Positions 12,050 to 23,021 of a stretch of DNA of 64,000 nucleotides are shown in pieces (position 1 is the stretch's first letter; every line of letters begins with the position of its first letter). Both the position numbers and the translations under genes were made by a program. The DNA is from Micropterus salmoides (taxonomy: Eukaryota; Chordata; Actinopteri; Centrarchiformes; Centrarchidae): NCBI RefSeq assembly GCF_014851395.1, contig NW_024043372.1:6523490-6587489 (forward strand). The letters run 5' to 3'. The notes beneath the pieces are model-generated. The model was not told where the DNA came from, searched no databases, and saw only the letters and a list, made by a program, of their open reading frames with translations.

Positions 12050-15000
12050 TCGTATTGTTACACGTAAAATTGAACAATGAATTCTAAACTAGTGTATTGT
12101 GCAATTTTAATGTAAATGTACTACTATATACACAAGTGTAACATGTGGTTTGCAAACACTTTAAACAAATGTGCTTTTTACCAGCAGTATTCCCTTCACA
12201 CAGTAGCAATAAGTATATTTCTTGTAAATCTCAACTTAAACATTAATGTAATCAAATATTAAACCAAAAGCTATTTGCCACTGCCAGGGCATTACCTTTT
12301 ATCTAGCGGGTTAAAACAAACCAGTCCTATTTTCTTGTTTTTGTTTGTTTCTGAACAGCTATCAGCATCAGGTATCTTTTCTTTGTCTGTTCAGTAGGAT
12401 TGGGACGATGTCTACAAAACTGTGTGTGTATATACATATGTGTGTGTCTGTCTTGTCAAGCATACAAACATATACCCGCACACATAAATGCACACCTTAG
12501 GCGGCCTGACTTGCAAACTTGATGTTAGTCATGATTAGTAGCGACCCCTGATGTGTCTCTGATATATGGGGTGTGGGTGTGTAAGGTGTGCCTTTGCACT
12601 TGCCTGTAGATGAAGTGTATCTCATTTGTGTTTTTCACTGTTTTAATCTAAAACAAATCCTTTGTTGCTCACAACCGCCTGGTGTGTCAGTGCATACCCA
12701 GCATGCTAATTAATTCGATTTTCTAAAGCAAACCGTGTGTTGCTACATGAAAATAAAGCATTTATCATAAAGACTAGAGACAAGATGATAAAGACGTTCA
12801 GACCCTGGGATTGAAAACTACCCTCTTCTCATTCAAATATGGAGACTGGACAATACTAGAATGTAAGGGAATACAGTTTCACAGTCCTAGTATAAACTAG
12901 GAAAGACCAGACCAGACTAGAGGAATGCTTCAACTCTGCATAATTGATTTCTAATAAATAAGTGATGATGTAGAGGTGAGGAGGATACGGGTGCTTGTGT
13001 CTTGGTCTTGGCTCAGACAAACACAGCCTCATGTTAATTAGACATTGATTTCTACATCACTAAATAATGGAAATATTCATTAGCTGTCAGCATAAAAATA
13101 CATAATGGAGAGGGGAGAGAGAAAGTGAGCCAAAGAAAGAGTTAGGGAAGTAAAAGAGACGCTGAGGGTTTTCAGGACTGGTCAAACAAGAGAGAAGCAA
13201 GCATAAATAAGACTTAAAATTATGCTCTGTAATATTCAGATTATTCGTATTAAGTAACCGATGCAGTTCTTAGAGAATCCAACTACAATGTGAGAGGTGC
13301 TCAGAATCCAAGTACTGCAGGAAAGGAGTACTGGTGCATCTGATGGAAATTATTATAGTGGGAATAAATGTATAGTAAGAGTTAGTAAAGGGCCCTCGCT
13401 GGCATTGATCATACAGTGTCTGTCACTAATGAGTCATGTTCACAGACAGTGTCACTGTCTGACTTTCTCAAGAAGAGACTGGACATTACTTTATGGTGTT
13501 CCTTTGACTTTTGTCTAAGTTCCTTATGTCGCTGTTACGGCCTGTTTGTTAATACATTAATACAGCATTATGATGATCAAGCAGCTTACCTACACTTATC
13601 AGTGTTTAGCCCCAATGGTAAAGCAGCCATCCTGTCTTTTTGAAATTACATTTATATTATACTAATAACAGCCCATGTCTTTTGGTAGTTAAGTAATTCC
13701 ACATGGATTATATTTTTCCGCCATGAAGCTGTATAAATGAGGTCAGCAACATGAGAAACACAATACATTCAAACAGCACCACAAACTACAGACTCAAATG
13801 ACTTTGAAGTTGAGTCAACATCTCTCAAACAGTTTCAAGAAAATTCAAGCAGTAACCTTTTATAAAGGGGGGATTTATTGCATGACATTCTAGTTTAAGC
13901 TAGATGTATTCAATAAACTGACAACTGAGTGTAGTTAAAACTCCATTATACCACCATTGCTTGTCTCTCAGTTCTTTGTACATATATAATAAACAGTTGG
14001 TGTGAACTTGGTGATGTATGGATCATTTTCATCGTTAAACCCATCCGTCTGAGGCACAATTCTGTCATATGTTGACTTTGGCAAGGTGTTGTGCCAATAA
14101 AATTTCTTGAATTTAATTTAGTTTAACTGATTGGAGGAAGAGTGAGGTGGAATGAGGGAGAAGAGGCGTAAGCAAAATGCAACAGGGTGTCTTTGTGTAG
14201 ATATAAATTATATGTAAAGATTCTATACTGGCCATTTTCTAAAAGCATTCTCTTGGGAATAGGAATCAAATGTATAAACTATTGTTTATCGGCTTTGAAA
14301 AAAAATTACTATGTTGCATTACAGAGATAAGAAGGCAACCAAACAGTAATTGATTACACCTGATCTGTAACTCTCTCAACTTAAATATGCAACTGTTCTA
14401 AAATGCAGCCAGCATTGATCACCACTTCACCTTTTGACACTGCAGGACAACAGGCAGGTTTCTGGTAGCCAGCATGTTGAGCTAAGCAGCATTTAGCTCA
14501 AAGGACAAAAAATGCCAAGACCCTCCCAACAGGCTAGTTGGAATTTGCTAAATTTAACACACCCTGTCACGCTCACCTGGAAAGAGGAGGGAACAAATAC
14601 CAGACAGTCAGAAGGGACCTCTGAAGGGCACTAAGCTGCGAAACATTTGATATGGTCTAATAAGTAGCAGTTTTGGTGAATCATCTGTCTACATTTACTT
14701 TTAATGAGTCTTTGAAGCTCAAATATGCTTGAAAAAGGAGAAGACTGCTAATTGTCTTGTTATGTTATTTCATACAAATTTCATATGATGTTTCTATTCA
14801 GGTAATTAGGTTGAAATGGCATGTTTACAACTGCCAATCAATATCCACTCTGAAATAGCCTGAACTTGAGGTAACTAGAGTTTATATGCATGATCAGTGA
14901 AGAGCAGGACAATCACCATGTTTTTCAATATTTTTTCATACTTCAACATCCCTGTTCTTTGTGTTATCCTCTTTTTTTATTTATTTATTTTTTTCTTCCT

Positions 15001-16225
15001 CAATTGTTGCTTTTGACTTTTAGCTCCATGCCAGTCTGATTTTGAAAGCCACTCCTGGTTCAACACCAGTGACATGCACAGAACATGCCCACAACACATG
15101 GCACACATCCTAAGATGTATCCAACGTCAGAAATGAGGACTGTGTGTGTGTCTCCATGCATACAAATGTGAAGGGTGACATTTGTCTTCTCAGTTTCCAA
15201 CTCAAAAACTATCTCAAATCAAAAAATTGTTACAAAGTGAAGTGAAAAAAGCTTTAAAACATGAACGTGTGATAGTTTAACAGGGACAGTTTGAATACTC
15301 AGACCATCATCAGTAATCAAACTTGTCAAACTTAAATTCACAAATGTTCACGGTTATGCTTTTTGCATCTGAAGAGTCTCTCTAGCACTCTGTGTACTAG
15401 CGTTTCCTCATTCTTTATAAAATTGTCAAAGGCCTGACCTGAAATGTGTCAGTAGTGTCTGACATTCATTTGCTTATGGTCTCATAAAATACACTTAGGT
15501 TGAGATAAATCAGCCTTAGATCCATTAAAACACCTGTGTGGATGAAGACTGGGCAAACAAAACTTGTGAAATCCTTCCTTACTTTGAAATCCAGTTTCAT
15601 CACACGGATTGTTACTCTATTGTCCAAATAAATAATGGGAAAGCCCAGTCGCTAACACATTTGAGTCAGTGTGTGTGTGTGAGAAGGAGGGGAAGGGGGC
15701 AGCTGTTAGAGAGACAGACCTTGAAACAGAAATCCTATAACAGCAAAATGAGTGGACTGAGAGGGATCTCATGACAACAGAGAGGAAAAGAGACATGCAG
15801 ATCGAGAGAGAGAGAGCGAGTACCCACAGACAGACAGAGGTGTACAGACTGTGTGCGAATCCTATCCTTGCGGAGGGGGCAGGCGATAGGACCCTGGGGA
15901 AACCAGAGAACCTAAAAAGCCTTCAGCAGAGTCAAGCTCCCGAAACACAGTGAAGACTTTATGGGAAATTGCAGGTCTAGTCCTTCAAATAAAAACCTAT
16001 AGGCCTACTTGGTGGTTGTGTTCCTTGTAAAGTGTAAGAAGTTATATATTTATTTTAATTTAATAACTTCTTTAAATTGACATAAGCATCGAAAATAGTA
16101 AAGTAAAGCTGAGGGATAGAATTTAAATCCCAATAACATGACAATAACATTTATTTTCCTGGAATTGTCCAATTATTCATTTGTGTTATTCTTATTTATT
16201 TATGTACATTTATTGAAACGTACCT
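12050..16225. other. Non-coding stretch upstream of the candidate promoter
   Basis: No coding exon recognised. 13010-13110 is AT-rich with homeodomain-type cores (gttaattagac, attcattagctg) and could be regulatory. 15640-15960 is A/G-rich with short GT and GA runs. A short aataaaatttcttgaattta motif near 14096-14115 looks like an old retroposon tail. Confidence 0.5.
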
Positions 16226-16430
16226 CTCTCGAAGGTGTGACTATTTCCTGCTGTGAGAATTCAATTTCCATTCTGCCGCTAGTTGATCTTATTTTGAAAC
16301 TCACGATCGGAAGTTTTGCACGCGTTAATGCATCCCGTCTTTACGCGGGTGTCTGGCACCCGGTGTGGTGCGCACTGCTCTCTCCATTGCTCTCCAACTC
16401 AACGTCAGTCTGTTTGAGACCGTCTGATCG

Positions 16431-16486
16431 CGCACATACACACACACACACACACGTGGGCACTGACGCGCGCGCGCACACACACA
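16431..16486. repeat. Alternating purine-pyrimidine tract (CA)n/(CG)n
   Basis: cgcacatacacacacac at 16431-16455 and cgcgcgcgcacacacaca at 16466-16486, separated by a short GC-rich spacer. Such alternation favours left-handed DNA. It lies in the candidate leader. Confidence 0.9.
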
Positions 16487-16596
16487 GGCTTGCTCCGTCG
16501 GACCCTGGAGGAAAGGAAAGGAGAGCGCTCCTGTTTATTGCCTCCAACTTCTCTCTTTGCTTCTACTTGTATCTTTCTGTCTCCTCTTATCCACCA

Positions 16597-16692
16597 ATGC
16601 GAGGATTTTATGACTGTTATCACTGTTATTGTCACTGCTGTCCCGAACTAAGGAAAACCAGTTTAAGGACCAGACGGGAGCATGTAAAATAA
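16597..16692 (+). CDS. Upstream ORF in the leader (31 codons)
   Basis: An ATG at 16597 opens a 31-residue frame that stops at 16690-16692, 33 bases before the main start. The product is cysteine- and tyrosine-rich early on (YDCYHCYCHCC) and basic at the end. It resembles no protein I know. If the mature leader contains it, it could lower translation of the downstream frame, as uORFs often do. Whether it is transcribed or translated cannot be seen here. Confidence 0.25.
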   Translation: MRGFYDCYHCYCHCCPELRKTSLRTRREHVK

Positions 16693-16725
16693 TCCGCGCG
16701 ATTGAGCAAACCAAGAAGGAAAAAA

Positions 16726-16813
16726 ATGGATAAACGGAGTTATTCTCTCGTTTTGCCTGCAGCTTTCATCTACTTTGTACTTTTGGGATTTACTGGTGGA
16801 CAGTTCTTTCCAG
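16726..16813 (+). CDS. Candidate first coding exon of a secreted or membrane protein
   Basis: The ATG at 16726 has an A at -3 and G at +4. It encodes 29 residues plus one base before a consensus donor (cag|gtaaagt, GT at 16814-16815), so the intron is in phase 1. The peptide has a basic start (MDKRSYS), a hydrophobic core (LVLPAAFIYFVLLGF) and a short polar end (TGGQFFP), the layout of a signal peptide with possible cleavage after TGG. A signal-peptide exon ending in a phase-1 intron at a CpG-rich leader is a common design for vertebrate extracellular and receptor genes. I do not recognise the gene, and no downstream exon could be identified. The first intron may therefore exceed 47 kb, which is common in neural adhesion and receptor genes. 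Function is unknown. Confidence 0.5.
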
Positions 16814-19110
16814 GTAAAGTGATTTCTTTGTTTTCTTTGGCAATTTTTAAAATCTCTTACTACATACGTTTTCTGTGTTGTGTGGGATTTGATCATTTCT
16901 TTTGAGTTTGAAATTGGCACATCCACGACGTGGTGCATATGGGAATATAACGTTGACATGCACGTGCGTTTCAGCAATATCGGAAGCACCATACAGCTAT
17001 AAATGTTATATTGTTGTTGTGGTTTATATTGTTAAGTCAGTTTAAGCACATTTTTAGTTGTTGAATGCTTGCGCGCATAAATCTTGATAGGCAAACTGAG
17101 CAGAAAATGTCTACATGTCTACAATGTCCATAAATCACTTGTTTATGGAGATATAGCGGGTTTTGCTGACAATGCTGGTCGTTTGGCTTACATTATAATG
17201 ACCGCTGGCACGAGTTTGTGCCGTCATATCTGTGTCTGCTTCACAGTTCTGATTTGCGCACTGGAGATTTGGTGTGAAGTTTTGGACGCTTCGGGAGGTT
17301 TTTTTTTTCTACGAAGCTCCCTGTATGTGTGGAATGCATGCTGTTGAGGGTTTGATTGAGACTTTGATTTTGTTATGTTTTTATGTAGGTTACATTACAT
17401 TACATGTGAGCTCGCTGGGTGCTTGGAAGCGGTCGGCCTGGTGCGTCTTGGGTCCGTCTGAGCGCAAAGCTGTCTACTGTCTATAAAAGCATTCCCTAAT
17501 TTTTTTTTTATGCATTTATGAGATTTTTTTTTTTGAGGTGTGCTACAGCAAACAGGCGAGCACGTCATTGTGCAGCGGTGTCGTGGGCAAGCGTGTGCAA
17601 GTACTCTCGTAGAAGTCCGTTTCTTTGCAGAACCTACAAAGCTTTTTATTTACAACTTCTACACGCAAATAACTGATCTGATACCTAATTTACACCCTGC
17701 GTTCTCAGTTTGCTTCTCAAACCCGCAACTACGCCGATGCCTTAATAGCTATTTCAGTAATATTTCAATATCTCAGTTTCATCTCCCGGAGATGAGGCTT
17801 CGGGATCCTCACTCAGTCCGTAGCTGAATCTCTGCACGGCAGCCTGGAGCCAGGACTCCTCTGGCACTTGTTACGCGCCGGAGAGGTTTAGAGAGTTTGC
17901 AGGATTTCCAGCCTTTGATCGAATTATGCTTATCAGCCACCAGAAACTGAAGCTTTACAGACAGACAAAACGAGCCGAGCGCCGGATTACAGCAGCTCTA
18001 ATAAAAAAAAGTTTGGTCCCACATATCCAGCATCATGCCTTGAAAAAACACTAATGTCACAGATTAAATTCAAGATAATATATTGATGAAATCAAAGTGC
18101 GCTTATGTAAAAGCTGAAACATTTAATGATTGTTACAACAAATAATGTATTGTCTGAATAAAAGTGCCTTGTGTCATTATAACTCTTGCTAGGATATTAA
18201 TCTGATGTTTCGCATGATCCATCATTTAAAACCGTCGTGTCTGTCGTTTTAAAATGTTTAATCATCGGAGTATGCCCTGTGCTGTAACTCTGTCAATACC
18301 TTACTGTACTTATTAAGTTCAGGCTTTGTACCGGTACCAACAATCTGTTTAAATCAGTAATGTTTTCAGGAGACTGCAGTAGCAGCAGCCTGTCGGCTCT
18401 GTGTCCGCCCCTCTCTCGGCACCTTCTGCTTGGTATTCATGACTTGTAAGGCTGCAAAAAGAGGCTACTTTGAAGGGAAGACTGGCTCTAAACACCGAGT
18501 TCCCTCTCCGCTTCTGGCTCCGGCTCCGCTGCAGCGCGGTGGAGCAGCCGTACCTCTTTCCGCGCGTAATGGTGCAGCAGAGGAAACCGCTACATTACGC
18601 ACGACGGTGAAATAAATATTTATATCAATTTGGCCAAATATGTTCGTGGATGTCGGAATCGAGCCCTTAAAGACAATATCTGTGTTTTCAACTCAGCGTA
18701 CTGATAGAAAAAGACATCTAAAACTTTTTTAAAAAACCCACGTTTAAGAAATGAAACTGAGCTGGTCCTCTATGTAGATTTATAGTAAATATTGCCATAC
18801 AGCGTCCTCTGCTCATAAGGATGTGGTCAGGTTAATGTTAATAAAGAGAAACCTGCGGAAAACGACTTTCTGACTTTTTGTTACTATATTTCATCGTTTT
18901 GCAAATCAGACTTGGAGTTTTGCTGGAATATGCGTGTCGTCATTCTGACATCCACTCTATCAGTACTTGCTCTCAACCAGTTATTTACTTGGGAGTGTGT
19001 GTGTGCATATGTTTGCATGTGTGTGTTTGAGAGCAGGCTGAGGAATATGCCGCTGGTCGTTGGTTGCTTTCGTGCCATAAGGGGGCGATATTGGTACATC
19101 ATTTCTATCC
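16814..19110 (+). other. Start of the presumed first intron
   Basis: GC- and CpG-richer than the window average, with T-runs near 17301, 17500 and 17530. 18370-18610 is a GC-rich block preceded by an acceptor-like tgttttcag. It stays open for about 25 codons in the phase left by exon 1, then hits a stop, so it might be an alternative exon or simply promoter-proximal DNA. Nothing in it resembles a known domain. Confidence 0.4.
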
Positions 19111-19112
19111 AT

Positions 19113-19114
<2 letters not shown>

Positions 19115-19174
<60 letters not shown>
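19115..19174. repeat. (AC)30 microsatellite
   Basis: Sixty uninterrupted bases of AC. Histidine/threonine- and cysteine/valine-rich open frames over it are artefacts. Confidence 0.97.
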
Positions 19175-19178
<4 letters not shown>

Positions 19179-19549
19179 TCCAATTTTAACTGCTGGGTTT
19201 TGTTTTTAGAAAAAAGAAAATTGAAGAAACTCATTCAGATATAATGATAATAGATTGGAAGGCAGTGATGAAGAAAATGTCTCACCCAGAGTCTGTCTGT
19301 CTGCCAGTAAGTCAGTCTTACTGACATCTTGTAGAAGTTGTAATCACCTTCTCATCCATCCTCATCTAGAGGTCTGGGTGTGTGGTTGCCCGGCAAGCAG
19401 CTCAATTTTCAGATTATGTTGCTCTCGTCACTGTCATCACTTTCACAGAGGCAAAGCTGTGGGTGTGAAACTGATCAATCAATCTGCAGCTGTTTGTGTC
19501 CCATCTCACACAAAAGTACATATTGATTTCCTTTATTTATGAAGATTAA

Positions 19550-19750
19550 CTTTTCCTAACCTTAACCAAGCAGAGTTAGTTGCCTAAACGTAACCAAATA
19601 TTAAAGAAATAGTTTAACATTTTGGGTGTATGCTTATTTTCTTTCTTGCAGAGAGTTAGGTGTACGGTAACTATAGTGCCAGCAACCAGTTAGCTTACAT
19701 AGCATAAAAATTAGAAACAGACAAACAGCCTGACTCTGTGCAAAGAAAAC
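19550..19750 (-). repeat. Fragments of dispersed fish repeats
   Basis: 19550-19590 (cctaaccttaaccaag ... cctaaacgtaacc) is the complement of the ggttaggtttaggcaac family also seen at 29520, 30706, 35140 and 51806. 19600-19745 (agaaatagtttaacattttg, ctttcttgcagagagttagg, agccagcaa-type and cctgactctgtgcaaag words) matches a non-coding repeat very common in percomorph fish. Neither part encodes a protein. Confidence 0.6.
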
Positions 19751-19902
19751 TATTTGAACAATTGTAGTTGATCTACAGTTGATAGTTCAAAATATGCTCA
19801 TTTTGGAAAAGCACTGACAAATGATCTCTTTTGTTATTCTTGTATGAGGATTTCGATGACTTACTTACTACTACTAACTGCTAACGTACCCTTTAAAAAT
19901 GC

Positions 19903-19957
19903 TTCATTCTTTGGTTTTGCAACAGTTTTATGTTCAACAAAGCAAAGGCATGCGTTA
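19903..19957 (+). repeat. 55-bp segment shared with the MITE at 22664-22718
   Basis: The run from ttcattctttggttttgc to aaaggcatgcgtta is nearly base-for-base the same as inside the MITE (one visible difference, acagtttt against acagcttt). Here it has no MITE ends around it, so it is either a fragment of a related element or the kind of sequence the MITE ancestor captured. Confidence 0.85.
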
Positions 19958-19978
19958 CTCAAGGCTGTCCTTTTCATC

Positions 19979-19980
<2 letters not shown>

Positions 19981-20018
<38 letters not shown>

Positions 20019-20024
20019 ACACAC
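19981..20024. repeat. (GT)n followed by gcgcacacac
   Basis: About 35 bases of GT followed by a short GC/CA run; a second Z-DNA-prone tract. Confidence 0.95.
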
Positions 20025-20394
20025 TTGGTGCAGCTGTGCTCCTGATCCATGCCTTTGAGCTCCAGTGATCGCTAATTGTTGAACATCCGGTCGAATCTGG
20101 AGGTGATGACTAGGGCATTGAGGTGTGTATGTGTGTTTTCAGAGAAACCAATTTACTATTTATATTCCACTTAATTCGATTTCTTTGGCAGTAAGGACAG
20201 AACGGGAAAGAGTGAGAGAAAGACAACGAAAGGAGAAAGAGAAAGGCAGTGACCATGTATCACTTTCTCTCTCTCTGTCTCCTTGACTGGTTTGCCCGGT
20301 GTGACATGTTTGAGGGACAAGGAGAAGACTTTGGCTTTGATCAAATCAACAATGTTCAATTCCCCAATTATAGAGCCATTTATGTGATTAGTGT

Positions 20395-20396
<2 letters not shown>

Positions 20397-20438
<42 letters not shown>
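20397..20438. repeat. (GT)21 microsatellite
   Basis: Uninterrupted GT/TG dinucleotides. Confidence 0.95.
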
Positions 20439-20439
<1 letters not shown>

Positions 20440-20455
20440 CAGATTCATACAAACA

Positions 20456-21130
20456 GAGGAGAATGGAAAGGTGAAGAGAGAAATGGTTTTATTTTAGCAG
20501 AAAAAGAGGAGTAGAAATAGCAATGAGAGATTAAAAGGGAAGAGAAAATGAGTGGAGGAGGTGAGAGGGCAAGTAATGTAAGACTTCAAATTGCAGAGGG
20601 GGATGGAGACAAGGTCTCCAGGAGGGATAGATGAGAAGAGATAGAGGAGAAGAACTGAGCTTAAGAGAAAAAAGAAAGGAAGCAGGGCGAAGTCTGGGAA
20701 AAGAGGTGAACAGGAAGAGGTGAGAACAGAAACAAAGGGAAGAGGAGATACAGTAAAGGAAGATGGTCTTACTTCCTCCCTGAAAAAGAGGGGGAAGTAG
20801 GACCAAAGAGAAGGAAAAAGAAGACCAGGGACGAAAAGAGTATTGAAGGGAAGGGACAAAAGAGAGGAGGACCTTGAGTAGGAAGAAACAGGAGGCAAGG
20901 ATTAAGGGAATACTAAGACAGGAAGGAGAAAGGAGAAGTGAGAAAAAGAAGAGAGCAGATGGAAGGAAAGAGAAGGTGAAAGGAAAAGACTGTGGTAAAA
21001 GAGAGAGTATTGTTGTATGTTGCCTCGTTCATCACTCCTGTCTAGACTAGATGAGGTGGAGGAGGAGGAGGAAGAGGAAGAGCAAGGGACGAGTGGTTGG
21101 AGGAAATGACAAAGACAAAGGATGACAGCA
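20456..21130. repeat. ~670-bp purine-rich tract
   Basis: The plus strand is dominated by G and A (ggaagaggagatac, gaggaggaggaagagg and similar), with few pyrimidines apart from a break near 21010-21050. There is no tandem unit. The serine/leucine/phenylalanine-rich minus-strand frame of 134 residues at 20494-20898 is a composition artefact. Confidence 0.85.
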
Positions 21131-21438
21131 GGTCAAGAAATGAAAAAAGTGACACTAAGTTGATTATGTTTCACTGTTATCGACTGTCTGAGTGGCTATA
21201 ATTGTTTCCTCTGCGTTTCCTCTGTGTGTGCGCGTGCGTGTGTATATTTGTGTTAAAGTGTGAGAGAGAGCTTTATGACAGGATGTCTGTCACCTTGTGC
21301 CCCACTCTGTTTAGTATGCTGTCCATCCTTCCTCACTATGTGTGTGTCTGCCTAATCCACAGCACTTATTCTATTGGCCTGACTAACTGACAACCTAATA
21401 GCAGGGCATGCTGAGTGCCGGGGTGTGCGTGTGCGTGT

Positions 21439-21440
<2 letters not shown>

Positions 21441-21480
<40 letters not shown>
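21441..21480. repeat. (GA)20 microsatellite
   Basis: Forty bases of near-perfect GA, flanked by GT-rich DNA. Confidence 0.95.
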
Positions 21481-21484
<4 letters not shown>

Positions 21485-22264
21485 TTTAGTGAATGCTAAA
21501 GTGGGTGGACCTGAAAGTGAAAGAGACTGCAGAGTAAGAGAGACTTTCTGCAGTCAATGATATGCACTTTGAGAGAAAAAGTGTGTGTTTGTGCAACAGT
21601 GTGTGAGGTGCAGTATTAGTGCCCGGTTACACCAGAAAGTGGCACAGAGAAACCCATTTGCATGCCCCCACTAAATAAGTGGTGCTGGAAGCTCCTTGAC
21701 ATATGGGCTACTCGAGCTAGCTTCCTCCCAGTAAGCTAGTGGTCTGAAGGTGCCAATATACCCAATCAGAACTGTTTGTCTAATGGTCAGACAGCTTTAA
21801 AAAATCTTTAATTCGACATTCACAACCACTTCATGCAGTGACTGGCCAGGTGTGTGTGTGTGTGTGTGGGGAAGTACGCAGGGTTTGACCTTCTCTCTCA
21901 AGCTCTTTTTTTCATTCTTTACACAACTACTTCTGTCACTTTGTGTGTTCACTTCAAGTGCAACAGTATGAATACCTTCCAGGAGAGAAAGTCTGATAAT
22001 GTTTTCACATATTTTAATGTATGATAGCTGACTTTTCATACCACCTTTGAATGTGGTCGTTCGGAACAATTTTGCATTTTGATGTAGTCAGACAACACAT
22101 TGCCCACGGTTATTGAGTTCCCGCCGATACACCTGACTAAGTCAAGCAGTGCTCAACTGTCAATCATGATGTGAAACCCCCTTTATATACAGACAAATTA
22201 CACAGTGTTATCAGTGTTTAACAGTAGAAACCATCACCAACATTTTGTGGAGGCATCTGTTTAG

Positions 22265-22850
22265 TAGGGCTGTGCTATTAATCAAAATTTAATCACGATT
22301 TCGATTTTGGCTTCCAACGATTATAAATACAAGTTAATCAAATTAAAACGATTATTGTGTGCATGCAAGGTGTCATGTTTGTAAAATAGATCCCGTCTTC
22401 TAACGTATTACCGGATTCATATTTTCCTCAGAGTTTGTATAACTGCATCTCCCGAAGGAACACCATTGTTCAGCATTATGTAAAGTAACAAGGTGTCGTC
22501 AACTCAAATACTTCAACCTCTCACCTGCTCTGCTTCACTCTGTATGCGCACACACAGTGTTGCTGTCTTGGCTCTAAGATGCTGTTTAAAGTTAAAGATA
22601 TTTGATACATAATCATTATTTTTTTAATGATTATGTATCAAATATCTTTAACTTTAAACAGCATTCATTCTTTGGTTTTGCAACAGCTTTATGTTCAACA
22701 AAGCAAAGGCATGCGTTAAGCATTTAAAAATTTTAAGTTCAAAATTGTATGTTACTTCCTAAGTCAGTCAATAATTGTGCAACTAATTGTGATTTAAATT
22801 AGGACCAAAATAATCGTGATTATGATTTTTGCCATAATTGAGCAGCCCTA
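22265..22850. mobile_element. 586-bp hAT-type MITE with intact target duplication
   Basis: The element starts tagggctgtgctatt and ends with the complement of tagggctgctcaatt. It is flanked on both sides by the identical octamer ctgtttag (22257-22264 and 22851-22858). An 8-bp duplication with tagggctg-type ends indicates the hAT superfamily. It has no transposase and would need one supplied elsewhere. Subterminal aatcacgatt words recur at both ends and may be transposase-binding sites. Inside are a perfect 38-bp hairpin (22581-22662) and the 55-bp segment shared with 19903-19957. The perfect duplication argues for a fairly recent insertion. Confidence 0.9.
22581..22662. repeat. Perfect 38-bp hairpin with T6 loop
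   Basis: 22581-22618 is the exact complement of 22625-22662 (gctgtttaaagttaaagat... against ...ctttaactttaaacagc), with six T in the loop. It lies in the interior of the MITE, not at its ends. Confidence 0.95.
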
Positions 22851-23001
22851 CTGTTTAGCCTTAATTACCTAAATAAAACGTGGACACTCATACCTACATC
22901 ATACCTAAATATATATCTTTTCTATGTTCTATAGACAATAAACAATTTCCACTTAATTTAACATTAACCTGAAAGCAAATGAAAACAGAAATAATAATAA
23001 A

Positions 23002-23021
23002 ATATATATATATATATATAT
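23002..23021. repeat. (TA)10 microsatellite
   Basis: Twenty bases of TA. Confidence 0.95.

Larger units (their letters stand above)
16230..16725 (+). promoter_or_regulatory. CpG-rich promoter/5' leader
   Basis: From about 16290 to 16500 the DNA is far richer in CpG than its surroundings (cacgatcgg, cacgcgtt, ttacgcgggtg, gatcgcgcac, gacgcgcgcgcg). This precedes a well-placed start codon. I see no convincing TATA box at a fixed distance, so a CpG-type dispersed promoter is the simplest reading; the transcription start cannot be placed. Two alternating purine-pyrimidine runs (16431-16455 and 16466-16486) lie inside. CpG density stays raised in patches to about 18600, including a GC-rich block at 18370-18610. 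No transcript evidence is available, so promoter status is inferred from composition and from the exon downstream. Confidence 0.5.

Noticed and set aside
16138..16692. 184-residue plus-strand open frame
   Set aside because: It crosses the CA/CG repeats of the leader, has no domain, and its only plausible part is the short uORF at its end.
18370..18432. Second exon joined to exon 1 after tgttttcag
   Set aside because: The frame stays open only about 25 codons and then stops shortly after a weak donor; no domain seen. Kept only as a remark on the intron.
18884..19244. Cys/Val- and His/Thr-repeat open frames on both strands
   Set aside because: Translations of the (AC)30 microsatellite.
20494..20898. 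134-residue minus-strand open frame
   Set aside because: It lies wholly in a purine-rich tract; the serine/leucine/phenylalanine-rich translation reflects composition only.
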